NCBI GenBank assembly: GCA_002314525.1
Contig: DCGE01000212.1
Coordinates: 1 to 22,614 of the forward strand
Reading direction: 5' to 3'
DNA from: Prevotellaceae bacterium UBA1786
GTDB lineage: Bacteria > Bacteroidota > Bacteroidia > Bacteroidales > Bacteroidaceae
DNA length: 22,614 nt
In this document: positions 8,881 to 16,970 of the stretch, in pieces
Numbering within the stretch: position 1 is the first letter of the stretch
How the letters are laid out: each line of letters opens with the position of its first letter
The notes under the pieces: model-generated
Told to the model about the DNA's origin: nothing
The model's input: the letters and a program-made list of their open reading frames with translations, nothing else
Databases searched by the model: none
Position numbers and translations under genes: made by a program

Positions 8881-9602
8881 TCTGGGGGTATATACTTGCC
8901 TGTGTTACGGCACTGCTTCTTATCCGTCTCACTCACAAGGAGTCGGAGATGCGTAACAGCCAACTGAGCGGTTACGTTTTTGCCGTGTTGTTCCTGGCAA
9001 GTCTGTTTCTGCACACATTCGGCAAAGGTCATGTGGTCGTATTGCTTATCCTGCTATCATATTTCCCGTTGTTCTCATGTTATGAAGTGCAGAATCCAAC
9101 TATCTCATCCTTCGTTTCTTTTCTTCTGGTAGGGCTTGCTGCATTGGTGATACCTGCCATAAAATGGTTGATTCCGTTCTATTGGATTGCACTCGTCTTC
9201 CTGAGAGCCTTCAGTATCAAATCGTTCGCGGCATCAATACTCGGAATAATGGTACCTTGGTTGTGGCTGGTTTCACTGAGGTCTGCAGGACTTGACTTTC
9301 CATATCTTCATCATTGTTTTTCTTTCAGAATGTCATTGGGTGGATATGGGGTGCTGACGACATATCAGTGGATTATGGCAACGGGTATATGCCTGCTGTT
9401 TCTCTACAGTTCCGGCCTGTTCAACCGAATAACTTATTTTGCCAAATCAAAGACGAGAGTCGTTTATCGTGTCATTGCAGTCTTTTGTGCAGCAACGATA
9501 CTGTTCATGCTGATAAATCCAGCGGGATTCATGATATGGTATCCATTGGTGCTACTTAATGTTTCTCTCATTTTCAGTCGTTTGCTTGATAGGAAGATAT
9601 GA
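8877..9602 (+). CDS. Unrecognised multi-pass membrane protein
   Basis: I do not recognise this 241-residue protein. It is highly hydrophobic, with about seven or eight predicted membrane segments (roughly residues 3-17, 30-46, 52-68, 78-98, 100-135, 160-180, 195-213 and 216-233). There are few charged residues in the segments and no motif I can name. The ATG overlaps the stop of the peptidase gene by 4 nt, and its own stop overlaps the ATG of the YqaA-like gene by 4 nt. This firmly embeds it in the operon and supports it being a real gene. It may be one of the small Bacteroidales-only membrane families. No function is proposed. Confidence 0.75.
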   Translation: MIWGYILACVTALLLIRLTHKESEMRNSQLSGYVFAVLFLASLFLHTFGKGHVVVLLILLSYFPLFSCYEVQNPTISSFVSFLLVGLAALVIPAIKWLIPFYWIALVFLRAFSIKSFAASILGIMVPWLWLVSLRSAGLDFPYLHHCFSFRMSLGGYGVLTTYQWIMATGICLLFLYSSGLFNRITYFAKSKTRVVYRVIAVFCAATILFMLINPAGFMIWYPLVLLNVSLIFSRLLDRKI

Positions 9603-10045
9603 GTGACTTCTTTATTACATATGGATATTGGGGTATGGGAATTGCGGCATTCATTGCAGGCACATTCTTTCCATTCAGCAGCGAAGCTGTAATGGCAACC
9701 TTATTGGCAACGACAGGAATGAGTCCGGTTTTGACTGTAGTCAGTGCTACTATTGGAAATGTCTTTGGCTCAATGGTCAATTATATTATCGGCCGTATGT
9801 GCAGGAAGGAGACTGTTGCCCGATTATTCAAGATAAAGGAAGAGCGAATGGATAAGGCACAGAACTATGTGATGAGATATGGTTCTTGGATGGGTCTGTT
9901 TACGTTTATTCCCATTCTGGGTACAGCCATTGCCATTGCACTTGGAGTTCTCAGAGCCAATCCTTGGCTGACATTTTTGGCCACTTTAATTGGAAAGACT
10001 GCTCGTTACATCATTATTGCCTATACAGTAGTCGCATTACAATAA
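9599..10045 (+). CDS. YqaA/DedA-like membrane protein
   Basis: This 148-residue protein fits the YqaA family, a short relative of the DedA/SNARE-associated (VTT) membrane proteins. Family-like stretches are GTFFPFSSEAVMATLL near residues 21-36, the Gly-rich ATIGNVFGSMVNYIIGR, and the later RYGSWMGLFTFIPILGTAIAIALGVLRA with its conserved proline and glycine. About four membrane segments are visible. DedA-family proteins are linked to lipid-carrier or phospholipid movement across the membrane and to membrane potential; whether this short member does the same is unknown. It starts within the stop of the upstream membrane gene and is followed by 52 nt before metK. Confidence 0.82.
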   Translation: MSDFFITYGYWGMGIAAFIAGTFFPFSSEAVMATLLATTGMSPVLTVVSATIGNVFGSMVNYIIGRMCRKETVARLFKIKEERMDKAQNYVMRYGSWMGLFTFIPILGTAIAIALGVLRANPWLTFLATLIGKTARYIIIAYTVVALQ

Positions 10046-10097
10046 TAAATGAATCATCAATTACTGAATACAGAAATATATTAAATCAAAAAATATC

Positions 10098-11390
10098 ATG
10101 TCATATCTATTCACATCAGAGTCAGTCAGTGAAGGTCATCCGGACAAGGTGGCTGACCAAATATCAGATGCAATACTTGACAATCTTCTTGCATTTGACC
10201 CAGAATCAAAAGTTGCAGTTGAGACTCTTGTAACAACAGGTTTGGTTGTTGTATCAGGCGAAGTCAAATCAAAGGCATATGTTGACGTACAGAAAGTATC
10301 AAGAGATGTAATCAAAAGAATTGGTTACACCAAGTCTGAATACCAGTTTGACGCTGAGAGTTGCGGCGTTCTTTCGTCAATCCATGAACAAAGTCCGGAT
10401 ATCAACCGTGGTGTTGATCGTACTGACAAGATGAATCAAGGTGCAGGCGATCAGGGAATAATGTTCGGCTACGCGACAAACGAAACCGAGAACTACATGC
10501 CTCTTTCGCTGGATCTCAGTCATCATATCCTCCGTACATTGGCAGATATCAGACGCGAAGGTAAGGAAATGACTTATTTACGCCCTGATGCAAAGAGTCA
10601 GGTAACAATTGAATATGATGATAACGGAAAGGCAAAGGCTATTGACACCATTGTAGTATCCACACAGCATGACGAGTTTATCACTGCCGGTTCAGGGAAG
10701 ACTCAGTCTCAGGCAGATGCGGAGATGCTGACGAAGATAAAGGATGATGTTGTGAATATTCTTATCCCACGAGTTATCAGTGAAATTCAGGATGAGAAAA
10801 TCAAAAAACTATTCTTCAATGATATCAAGTTCCTTGTCAACCCTACGGGTAAGTTTGTAATCGGAGGACCTCATGGGGACACAGGACTTACAGGACGAAA
10901 GATCATTGTCGATACATATGGTGGACGTGCTTCACATGGTGGTGGAGCTTTCTCGGGCAAGGACCCAAGTAAGGTTGACCGTTCGGCTTGCTACGCAGCT
11001 CGCCATATCGCAAAGAACATGGTTGCAGCTGGAGTTGCAGACGAGATGCTGATACAGATAAGCTATGCTATTGGTGTTGCACAGCCAGTCAGCATTTTTG
11101 TCAACACATTTGGCCATTCACGGGTTAATAAGTCTGATGCTGAAATCGCTACAATCATCAAATCACTTTTTGACCTGCGTCCGGCAGCGATTGAACGTGA
11201 TCTCAAGCTTCGTACTCCGATTTATTCTGAGACGGCAGCATATGGTCATATGGGACGTACTCCTCAGATTGTTACAAAACATTTCTCAAGTCCTTATGCT
11301 TCTGGTGGGGAGAAGGATGTAAAAGTGGAATTGTTTACTTGGGAAAAACTTGATGCAATAGATGAAATAAAAGAGGCCTTCAAGTTATGA
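10098..11390 (+). CDS. metK: S-adenosylmethionine synthase
   Basis: MetK makes S-adenosylmethionine from methionine and ATP. The protein is 430 residues, longer than the 384 of E. coli and normal for Bacteroidales. Motifs in order are [15 protein letters not shown] with His14, the GAGDQG methionine/ATP motif at residues 115-120, and the phosphate-binding [17 protein letters not shown] beginning at His280. All key positions I can check are intact. The ATG is preceded by an A/T-rich 52-nt gap with no clear promoter of the TTG/TAnnTTTG type and no S-adenosylmethionine riboswitch that I can see. The stop overlaps the ATG of the DUF4271 gene by 4 nt. Users of its product in this window include RlmL and QueA. 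Confidence 0.97.
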   Translation: MSYLFTSESVSEGHPDKVADQISDAILDNLLAFDPESKVAVETLVTTGLVVVSGEVKSKAYVDVQKVSRDVIKRIGYTKSEYQFDAESCGVLSSIHEQSPDINRGVDRTDKMNQGAGDQGIMFGYATNETENYMPLSLDLSHHILRTLADIRREGKEMTYLRPDAKSQVTIEYDDNGKAKAIDTIVVSTQHDEFITAGSGKTQSQADAEMLTKIKDDVVNILIPRVISEIQDEKIKKLFFNDIKFLVNPTGKFVIGGPHGDTGLTGRKIIVDTYGGRASHGGGAFSGKDPSKVDRSACYAARHIAKNMVAAGVADEMLIQISYAIGVAQPVSIFVNTFGHSRVNKSDAEIATIIKSLFDLRPAAIERDLKLRTPIYSETAAYGHMGRTPQIVTKHFSSPYASGGEKDVKVELFTWEKLDAIDEIKEAFKL

Positions 11391-12040
11391 CTGAACTTCT
11401 CAGACAATATAACATCGCAGACAACGATGGAGTGATTCTTCTCTCCATCGTCATGTTTGCGTTGTATGCATTTGTCTTAAACAGAAGTCGGTCATCTCTG
11501 ATACATAAATGGGTGGTTTTTTTCTCCGGGAGAAATGCATCAGGAGGAGAGAATGCGAATGACACAGAGATAGATGTACAGAATAACATAATCCTGATAT
11601 TGATTCTCTGTTTATCATTAGGAATGCTTTTTTTTGACAGGTTCTCAGATCATCCTGATATTGTTAATTTCAGTAAGGTCTTTGCTGTTTCGGGCATCAT
11701 GCTTTTAGGGATAATCGGCAAAGCATCGGTCTATTGGATTGTCAATTGGATTTTCTCTGATTTTGACAGATGCCTGAAATGGAATACAGCATATTTTTTT
11801 ATTATTTCCATCTTCTCCTTGATTGTTTTTCCATTTTCACTTGTAAAAATATTCTTCCAACTTGATTGCTCAACTATCTTTTTTGTGAGTCTTATATTGT
11901 TAGCAATTTATAAAATTCTGTTGATTTGTAAGTTAACAATTATTTTTAGACCTAAAAAATATGGTATATTGCTGATTTTTTTGTACTTTTGCACTTTGGA
12001 AATAATGCCGGCACTAATATGTTGGCATATTGTTGTGTAA
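11387..12040 (+). CDS. DUF4271 family membrane protein
   Basis: This 217-residue membrane protein matches DUF4271, a Bacteroidota-only family of unknown role that is usually found just before the uroporphyrinogen-III synthase gene, as here. Membrane segments lie roughly at residues 15-31, 67-85, 96-118, 133-160, 163-183 and 190-214. A short hydrophilic loop (about 42-65) separates the first two. The start overlaps the metK stop by 4 nt. The 3' end of the gene contains a promoter-like TACTTTTG at 11984-11991 that may serve hemD. Confidence 0.8.
   Translation: MTELLRQYNIADNDGVILLSIVMFALYAFVLNRSRSSLIHKWVVFFSGRNASGGENANDTEIDVQNNIILILILCLSLGMLFFDRFSDHPDIVNFSKVFAVSGIMLLGIIGKASVYWIVNWIFSDFDRCLKWNTAYFFIISIFSLIVFPFSLVKIFFQLDCSTIFFVSLILLAIYKILLICKLTIIFRPKKYGILLIFLYFCTLEIMPALICWHIVV
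11984..11991 (+). promoter_or_regulatory. Candidate internal promoter (-7 box) for hemD
   Basis: TACTTTTG fits the Bacteroidota -7 consensus TAnnTTTG. It lies near the 3' end of the DUF4271 gene and about 72 nt before the hemD ATG. The nearest upstream TTG (11969-11971) is only 12 nt away rather than 19-23, so the -33 part is poor. It sits in an A/T-rich stretch. It is a weak candidate that could let hemD, rnpA and yidD be expressed apart from metK. Confidence 0.35.
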
Positions 12041-12063
12041 ACAAACTAAGCAATTTAGAAGAA

Positions 12064-12870
12064 ATGACAGCAAAAGTATTGGTATCACAGCCGAGACCTA
12101 CCATTGAGAACTCACCATATTTCACTCTTGAAAAGAAGTATGGAATTGAAATTGTTTTCAGACCATTCATCAAGGTAGAACCTATGTCTGCAAAGGATTT
12201 CCGAAAACAGAGGGTGAATATACTTGACCATACAGCTGTTGTTTTTTCATCACGTCATGCGATTGACCATTTCTTTAATCTCTGTAAAGAAATGCGTGTT
12301 GCTGTTCCTGAGACTATGAAGTATTTCTGCAAGTCTGAACAGATTGCACTATACATTCAGAAATACGTGCAGTATAGAAAGCGTAAGGTTTTCTTTCCTG
12401 CAACAGGACGCATAACCGATCTTATTCCGCTTATGGTAAAGCATAAGACGGAGAAATATTTGGTCCCTCAATCTTCGGCGCATACAGACGAGATGAGGCT
12501 TATGCTTGATAATGCCAATCTTGCCCACACAGAAGTGGTTATGTACTACACTGTAAGTAACGACTTCGCACCTGACGAACCGTTTGATTACACAATGTTG
12601 ATATTCTTTAGTCCGGAAGGAATCAATTCCTTGATGAAGAATTTCCCTAAGTTTGAGCAGGGCAATATCGCAATAGCATGCTTTGGCCCAAAGACGATTG
12701 AGGCGGCAAAAACAGCAGGACTGAGGGTTGATTTGGTTACGACTCCTGAACTTCGATCTGTGCCTGACATGATTGAAGACTATATCAAGAAACATCCTGA
12801 TGCTCCTACATCAAAACCAACTCCAAAGAAACGAACCTCTTGTAAGAAGAACATTGGAAAACCTGAATAG
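12064..12870 (+). CDS. hemD: Uroporphyrinogen-III synthase
   Basis: HemD closes and rearranges hydroxymethylbilane to uroporphyrinogen III in tetrapyrrole synthesis. The 268-residue product shows the Bacteroidota version: TAKVLVSQPRPTIENSPYF at the N-terminus, FRPFIKVEPMSAKDFRKQ, a VVFSSRHAIDHFF segment, and later IFFSPEGINSLMKNFP and IACFGPKTIEAAKTAGL, which are the usual weakly conserved HemD landmarks. The C-terminal tail is basic (PTPKKRTSCKKN). The frame is open upstream to 11989, but that stretch overlaps the end of DUF4271 and is not family-like, so the ATG at 12064 is chosen. The gene leads into rnpA, which begins before hemD ends. Confidence 0.88.
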   Translation: MTAKVLVSQPRPTIENSPYFTLEKKYGIEIVFRPFIKVEPMSAKDFRKQRVNILDHTAVVFSSRHAIDHFFNLCKEMRVAVPETMKYFCKSEQIALYIQKYVQYRKRKVFFPATGRITDLIPLMVKHKTEKYLVPQSSAHTDEMRLMLDNANLAHTEVVMYYTVSNDFAPDEPFDYTMLIFFSPEGINSLMKNFPKFEQGNIAIACFGPKTIEAAKTAGLRVDLVTTPELRSVPDMIEDYIKKHPDAPTSKPTPKKRTSCKKNIGKPE

Positions 12871-13246
12871 TCAGTCGTTTTCAAAATCAGAACGAATAAG
12901 CAGCAAACTTATCATCGATTCTCTGTTTGGAGGAGAAAACTCTTCAATGTCGTCTTTCCCTCTCCGTATGTTTTATGCCATATCAGATCGATCTGAAGAA
13001 GTCCCCGCTTCTGTACTTATCAGTGTTCCGAAGAAACGCTTTCATAATGCTGTCGATCGGAATCGCATGAAGCGACAGATACGTGACTCTTATCGTCGAA
13101 ATAAGAAAGAATTGTGGGAAGTTGCTGTGAAGAGTTGCAAATCGGTTCGTATTGCTTTCATTTGTGTCACCGATAATCATTGTACTTCTGAGCAAATTGA
13201 GAAGAGTGTTAAGAAATTGCTCGGTAAACTTGTAGAGAGAATATGA
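12854..13246 (+). CDS. rnpA: Ribonuclease P protein component
   Basis: RnpA is the protein subunit of ribonuclease P, which trims the 5' leader of tRNA precursors. The family landmarks are FSKSERI near the N-terminus and the RNA-binding signature [15 protein letters not shown]. There is no suitable ATG close to the FSKSERI motif; the nearest in-frame ATG (12800) would add an atypical 18-residue extension. I therefore place the start at the TTG at 12854, giving 130 residues, which is normal for the family, and a 17-nt overlap with hemD. A CTG at 12863 is another option. Its stop overlaps the yidD ATG by 4 nt. The gene is not next to rpmH here, as is usual in this phylum. Confidence 0.88.
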   Translation: MENLNSQSFSKSERISSKLIIDSLFGGENSSMSSFPLRMFYAISDRSEEVPASVLISVPKKRFHNAVDRNRMKRQIRDSYRRNKKELWEVAVKSCKSVRIAFICVTDNHCTSEQIEKSVKKLLGKLVERI

Positions 13247-13488
13247 TTCGTAAATTGCTTCATTTTGTCGGCAAGATACTCTCGTGGTTGCTTCTCTTAC
13301 CTATTTATTTTTACCGCAGTTGCATTTCACCCATGACTCCGCCTTCCTGTCGGTTTACTCCTACATGTTCTCAGTATGCCATAGAGGCAATACGTAAGCA
13401 CGGACCATTTTATGGTCTTTTTCTAGCTATCAAACGAATTCTTCGTTGTCATCCTTGGGGAGGCAGTGGGTATGATCCCGTTCCATGA
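13243..13488 (+). CDS. yidD: Membrane protein insertion efficiency factor YidD
   Basis: YidD is a small peripheral membrane protein that aids insertion of membrane proteins together with YidC. The 81-residue product has an amphipathic N-terminal region and the full conserved core: [20 protein letters not shown], then [10 protein letters not shown], and [17 protein letters not shown] at the very end. The conserved cysteines are present. The ATG overlaps the rnpA stop by 4 nt, reproducing the widespread rnpA-yidD pairing. The final 59 nt overlap the 3' end of folK on the opposite strand. Confidence 0.95.
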   Translation: MIRKLLHFVGKILSWLLLLPIYFYRSCISPMTPPSCRFTPTCSQYAIEAIRKHGPFYGLFLAIKRILRCHPWGGSGYDPVP

Positions 13489-13885
13489 GTTGCTGAAGCG
13501 GTATCATAACAAAGTCACGTTCTTTCATCCTTGGGTGAGGAATTATCAGTTCATCTGTTTTCATCTTAAGTTCTCCGTACAGAAGGATGTCAATGTCAAC
13601 AACCCTGTCATGGTATTCACCTCCAACAGTTTTTGACAGACGTCCCATTTCCCTTTCTATCTCCTGAGTTTTGTGTAGGAGGTCTATTGGAGATAAATCA
13701 GTATCAACACGGATTACTGCGTTAATGTAGAGATTCTTGCTTTCATATCCCCATGGCTCTGTTTCAATGAAATCGGACTGATCCGCCACGGGACCAATCC
13801 GATTGTTTATTGTCTGTATGGCATTAGTCAGGTTTTTATATCTTTCACCTATGTTGCTGCCAAGTCCTAGAAAAACTGTAATCAT
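13430..13885 (-). CDS. folK: 2-amino-4-hydroxy-6-hydroxymethyldihydropteridine pyrophosphokinase
   Basis: FolK transfers pyrophosphate from ATP to 6-hydroxymethyl-7,8-dihydropterin in folate synthesis. The 151-residue product shows [10 protein letters not shown] at residues 6-15, [24 protein letters not shown] and then the catalytic [14 protein letters not shown], followed by [16 protein letters not shown]. The ATG at 13885 shares one base with the queA stop (TGATG), so translation is probably coupled. A TTG one codon upstream is possible but unneeded. The last 19 residues, including the tail [14 protein letters not shown], are read from DNA that on the other strand encodes the conserved end of YidD. 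Confidence 0.95.
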   Translation of the reverse strand: MITVFLGLGSNIGERYKNLTNAIQTINNRIGPVADQSDFIETEPWGYESKNLYINAVIRVDTDLSPIDLLHKTQEIEREMGRLSKTVGGEYHDRVVDIDILLYGELKMKTDELIIPHPRMKERDFVMIPLQQLMERDHTHCLPKDDNEEFV

Positions 13886-14940
13886 CAAATAATCAACAAA
13901 GCATCGCCAAAAGTACCGAATTTGTAGTCGTTTTTGAGTGCTTCCTCGTATGCATTCATTACTTCGTCATGTCCACCGAAAGCACATTGCATCATTAGCA
14001 TTACGGAAAGCGGATGCTGGAAGTTTGAGACAAAGGCATTGGCTACTGAGAACTCGTATGGAGGGAATATAAACTTGTTAGTCCATCCGTCAAACTCCTT
14101 CAGTACACCTCCAGGACCGGCAGCTGTCTCAACTGCTTTCATGGTGGTTATTCCAACAGCACATACTCTGTGTCCATTTGCATTTGACTCATTTACATAA
14201 TCACATGCTTGTTTTGTCACGAACATCTGTTCGCTTTCAGACTTATGTTTTGTCAGATCTTCCACATCGATTTCCCTAAAGCCCCCAAGACCGATATGGA
14301 GAGTGATAAATGCACAGTTGACACCTTTTATTTCCAAACGTTTCATCAACTCTCTTGAGAAATGCAATCCACTTACCGGAGCCGTTACAGCACCTTCTTT
14401 TGTTGCGTATATTGTCTGGAAATTCTCGATGTCATCTTTCTCTGCCTGGCGGAATTTCCTCACATCATCTGGCAGTGGAGCTTCACCTATTGCGTAGAGG
14501 CTTTCCTTGAATTCATCATGATGTCCATCGAAGAGGAACCTCAATGTTCTGCCTCTTGAAGTGGTGTTGTCAATTACTTCAGCCACCATTGAGTTGTCTT
14601 CGCCGAAATATAACTTGTTTCCGATACGTATCTTGCGTGCAGGATCGACCAATACATCCCAAAGACGTAATTCAGGACTGAGTTCCCTGAGCAGGAAGAC
14701 CTCTATCCTCGCGCCTGTCTTCTCCTTATTGCCATACAGACGGGCAGGGAAGACTTGTGAATCGTTGAACACAAAAGTATCCCCGTCATCGAAATAGTCA
14801 ATGATATCCTTGAACAATCTGTGTTCAATCCTACCGTCTTCTTTATGTAATACCATCAACTTTGCCTCGTCTCTATGATAAGGAGGGTAAAGTCCTATTT
14901 TTTCATCGGGCAATTTAAATTTAAATTGGCTTAGTTTCAT
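13885..14940 (-). CDS. queA: S-adenosylmethionine:tRNA ribosyltransferase-isomerase
   Basis: QueA transfers and rearranges the ribosyl group of S-adenosylmethionine onto 7-deazaguanine in tRNA, giving epoxyqueuosine. The 351-residue product has the family N-terminus ([19 protein letters not shown]), [26 protein letters not shown], and [10 protein letters not shown] followed by [10 protein letters not shown]. It departs from the E. coli form HVGAGTF at the HIGLGGF motif, which I believe is common in this phylum. The ATG is 25 A/T-rich nt downstream of the truB stop. The first codons include a perfect 18-bp A/T-rich palindrome (14911-14928). Confidence 0.95.
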   Translation of the reverse strand: MKLSQFKFKLPDEKIGLYPPYHRDEAKLMVLHKEDGRIEHRLFKDIIDYFDDGDTFVFNDSQVFPARLYGNKEKTGARIEVFLLRELSPELRLWDVLVDPARKIRIGNKLYFGEDNSMVAEVIDNTTSRGRTLRFLFDGHHDEFKESLYAIGEAPLPDDVRKFRQAEKDDIENFQTIYATKEGAVTAPVSGLHFSRELMKRLEIKGVNCAFITLHIGLGGFREIDVEDLTKHKSESEQMFVTKQACDYVNESNANGHRVCAVGITTMKAVETAAGPGGVLKEFDGWTNKFIFPPYEFSVANAFVSNFQHPLSVMLMMQCAFGGHDEVMNAYEEALKNDYKFGTFGDALLII

Positions 14941-14965
14941 AAAATATTATATTATTTATTCAAAT

Positions 14966-15667
14966 TCAACATTGTGGCAGAACTGTCTCCAGCCATTCCA
15001 CGAAATGCTCAGGATTGATACAGTTCTCAACTTTGTATTCACCGATTCTCGTTCTTTTGAGTCCGGTCAGATAGGCACCTGTATTCAGTGCTTCACCGAG
15101 GTCGCGTGCAAGTGAACGGATATAAGTACCTTTGCTGCAAACCACTCTTATCACCATTTCTGAGTTCGGAGTATATGAAAGTAACTCAATTTCATCAATA
15201 GTAACTTTCTTTGCCTCAATTGTCACCTCTTCACCCTTCCTGGCCAGTTTGTATGCACGTTTGCCGTTGATCTTCACTGCCGAGAACATTGGTGGAACTT
15301 GTTCTATCTCACCTTTGAAATCCTGTAGTCTTTCCTCTACCAGTTCTTTTGACAGATGGTCCGTTGGATATTGCATATCTTCTTCCTTCTCCATGTCAAA
15401 CGAAGGTGTTGTGGCACCGAGCTTAATTGTAGCCACATATTCTTTTGTATGCATCTGTAACTCCTCTATCCTTTTTGTTGCCTTGCCTGTACATACAATG
15501 AGTACACCAGTAGCCAATGGATCGAGAGTCCCTGCATGACCTACTTTTATTTTCGTAATACCACACCGGCGTTTCAGCCACCACCTTATTCTGCCGACAA
15601 CCTGAAAGGAAGTCCAGCCGTAGGGCTTGTCGAACGCAAGTATCTCCCCTTCCTCAAAATTCAACAT
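14966..15667 (-). CDS. truB: tRNA pseudouridine(55) synthase TruB
   Basis: TruB converts uridine 55 in the T-arm of tRNAs to pseudouridine. The 233-residue product has the family opening [14 protein letters not shown] and the catalytic motif [12 protein letters not shown] with nucleophile Asp49. Later parts include [23 protein letters not shown] and [15 protein letters not shown], both standard for TruB. There is no clear extra C-terminal PUA domain, so it is of the short type. The ATG lies 7 nt inside the end of uppP. Confidence 0.96.
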   Translation of the reverse strand: MLNFEEGEILAFDKPYGWTSFQVVGRIRWWLKRRCGITKIKVGHAGTLDPLATGVLIVCTGKATKRIEELQMHTKEYVATIKLGATTPSFDMEKEEDMQYPTDHLSKELVEERLQDFKGEIEQVPPMFSAVKINGKRAYKLARKGEEVTIEAKKVTIDEIELLSYTPNSEMVIRVVCSKGTYIRSLARDLGEALNTGAYLTGLKRTRIGEYKVENCINPEHFVEWLETVLPQC

Positions 15668-16500
15668 AGCTGCCAGATAATTGTTCCTAAACCGACTATT
15701 GCACAGTATATTGCAAAATAAATCATCTTACCCTTCTTCACGAGGTCAATCATCCATTTGCATGCTATACATCCCACAGCAAAAGCAGCGAGAAACCCAA
15801 CAAGCAATGCGGTAGCCGATATCCCGGCCATAGCCTCATTTATGCCAATTTCCATGATGTCTTTTACGTTGAGCAGTGCCTCACCGAGAATAGGTGGGAT
15901 GACCATGAGAAACGAAAACTGCGCCAGTTTTTCCTTTTTGTCTCCAAGTATGAGTCCCATGCCGATTGTTGAACCGGAACGTGAAAGTCCTGGCAGCACA
16001 GCTATAGCCTGTGCGATACCTATTATGAAAGCGTCCCAAGGTGTGATGTGCTCCTTGATTCTTGGTTTTGCAAAATAGGAGAACGAGAGCAATGCTGCCG
16101 TAACGAGCAGGCAGATGCCTACTACCATGAGGCTGTCAAACTGCTCCTCGACGAAATCCTTAAAGCAAAAGCCTACAATAGCAACCGGAATCATGGAAAT
16201 CAATATATTCAGAATATAATTCTGTTCCATGTTCCAACTCCTGATGCCTACTGGACTGAGTGTTTCTGGAGTCGGACGGCTGAACAAACCTTTAAGCAAA
16301 CTGATGATTTCCTTTCCAAGTATTACCAATGTACTTAGAACTGTTGCAACATGTACTGCAACTGTGAAGACCATGACTTTCTCAGGATCTTCAATTCCTA
16401 AAAGTTCACCTGCGATAGCCAAATGTCCGCTGCTGCTTACAGGCAGATATTCCGTAAGACCTTGGAATATTCCCATAAGCAATGCTTGTAACCAATCCAT
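15661..16500 (-). CDS. uppP: Undecaprenyl-diphosphate phosphatase
   Basis: UppP (BacA) dephosphorylates undecaprenyl diphosphate to regenerate the lipid carrier for peptidoglycan and surface glycans; overproduction in other bacteria gives bacitracin tolerance. The 279-residue membrane protein has the active-site motif [13 protein letters not shown] with Glu17 and His26, and the second motif PGLSRSGST with Arg174, the same numbering as in E. coli. Multiple membrane segments are evident. The frame is open upstream to 16557 but those codons are not family-like; the ATG at 16500 shares one base with the DUF3098 stop (TAATG). The 3' end overlaps truB by 7 nt. Confidence 0.96.
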   Translation of the reverse strand: MDWLQALLMGIFQGLTEYLPVSSSGHLAIAGELLGIEDPEKVMVFTVAVHVATVLSTLVILGKEIISLLKGLFSRPTPETLSPVGIRSWNMEQNYILNILISMIPVAIVGFCFKDFVEEQFDSLMVVGICLLVTAALLSFSYFAKPRIKEHITPWDAFIIGIAQAIAVLPGLSRSGSTIGMGLILGDKKEKLAQFSFLMVIPPILGEALLNVKDIMEIGINEAMAGISATALLVGFLAAFAVGCIACKWMIDLVKKGKMIYFAIYCAIVGLGTIIWQLC

Positions 16501-16709
16501 TATTTCTTCTTTGGAATAAGAATGCCAACAATTATTGTCACGAAACCGGCAAGGCAAACCATAGGAGCTACGCCGATTCTTGTTTCACTGAATATATCAG
16601 GATTGAACGCCTCTTCGGTAGTGCTGCCACCAGCCATTAAGAAAAAACCTACCAGGATGGTTACGAATCCCAGTATCATTACAATGTAATTCAATTTACC
16701 AAATGCCAT
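16500..16709 (-). CDS. DUF3098 family small membrane protein
   Basis: This 69-residue protein has two membrane segments (about residues 8-28 and 46-64), a polar loop between them with [15 protein letters not shown], and a basic C-terminus (PKKK). It matches DUF3098, a Bacteroidota family of unknown function that typically lies between ftsX and uppP, as here. The stop overlaps the uppP ATG by one base. Upstream, the inverted-repeat element begins only 17 nt before the ATG, so the original link to ftsX has been interrupted. Confidence 0.88.
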   Translation of the reverse strand: MAFGKLNYIVMILGFVTILVGFFLMAGGSTTEEAFNPDIFSETRIGVAPMVCLAGFVTIIVGILIPKKK

Positions 16710-16725
16710 ATTGTATTGTTTTTAT

Positions 16726-16748
16726 TATAGGTGGGTTCTATAAATTCA
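16726..16748 (+). repeat. Terminal inverted repeat, left copy
   Basis: This 23-bp sequence is the exact reverse complement of 16948-16970. It starts TATAGGTGGG and ends TAAATTCA. It lies 17 nt before the DUF3098 start codon. Confidence 0.9.
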
Positions 16749-16947
16749 TTTCTTGCAATTTTGAGGTTTGTTTTGAGCAGATTGCTGCGCGGAAGGAGAG
16801 CCTTCAGCTATAAAACACGGACTTTGATTGACAAAGTCAGCGATGTGGTCATCGTGACCGACTGACAAACAGCAAGATGCCGAAACAAAGCCAAAAGTGC
16901 TGAAAAGAACCATATTACCCATATTAATTAAATTATAACTTGTTTGG

Positions 16948-16970
16948 TGAATTTATAGAACCCACCTATA
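16948..16970 (-). repeat. Terminal inverted repeat, right copy
   Basis: This is the second perfect 23-bp arm. Its outer five bases overlap the ftsX reading frame, and on the minus strand its TATAG contributes the ftsX stop codon TAG (16968-16966). Confidence 0.9.

Larger units (their letters stand above)
16726..16970. mobile_element. MITE-like element with 23-bp terminal inverted repeats
   Basis: A 245-bp segment is bounded by perfect 23-bp inverted repeats (16726-16748 and 16948-16970; the end sequence begins TATAGGTGGGTTCTA). If the outer TA pair is counted as target, the ends read TA|TAGG and CCTA|TA, compatible with a TA target duplication as made by IS630/Tc1-mariner-type transposases; the palindromic TATA makes this uncertain. 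No transposase fits inside, so it would be a non-autonomous element. The interior holds small hairpins (16820-16838 and 16847-16859) and a 44-codon open frame. It lies between ftsX and DUF3098 in what is normally a continuous operon. I cannot name the family. Confidence 0.75.

Noticed and set aside
10046..10097. S-adenosylmethionine riboswitch before metK
   Set aside because: The gap is only 52 nt, A/T-rich, and lacks the paired elements of known S-adenosylmethionine riboswitches.
15132..15539. Plus-strand frame opposite truB
   Set aside because: It is a Ser-rich shadow frame; truB on the minus strand has intact catalytic motifs.
16501..16557. Upstream start for UppP
   Set aside because: The extra 19 residues overlap DUF3098 and are not family-like; starting at 16500 places the active-site residues at the E. 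coli numbering.
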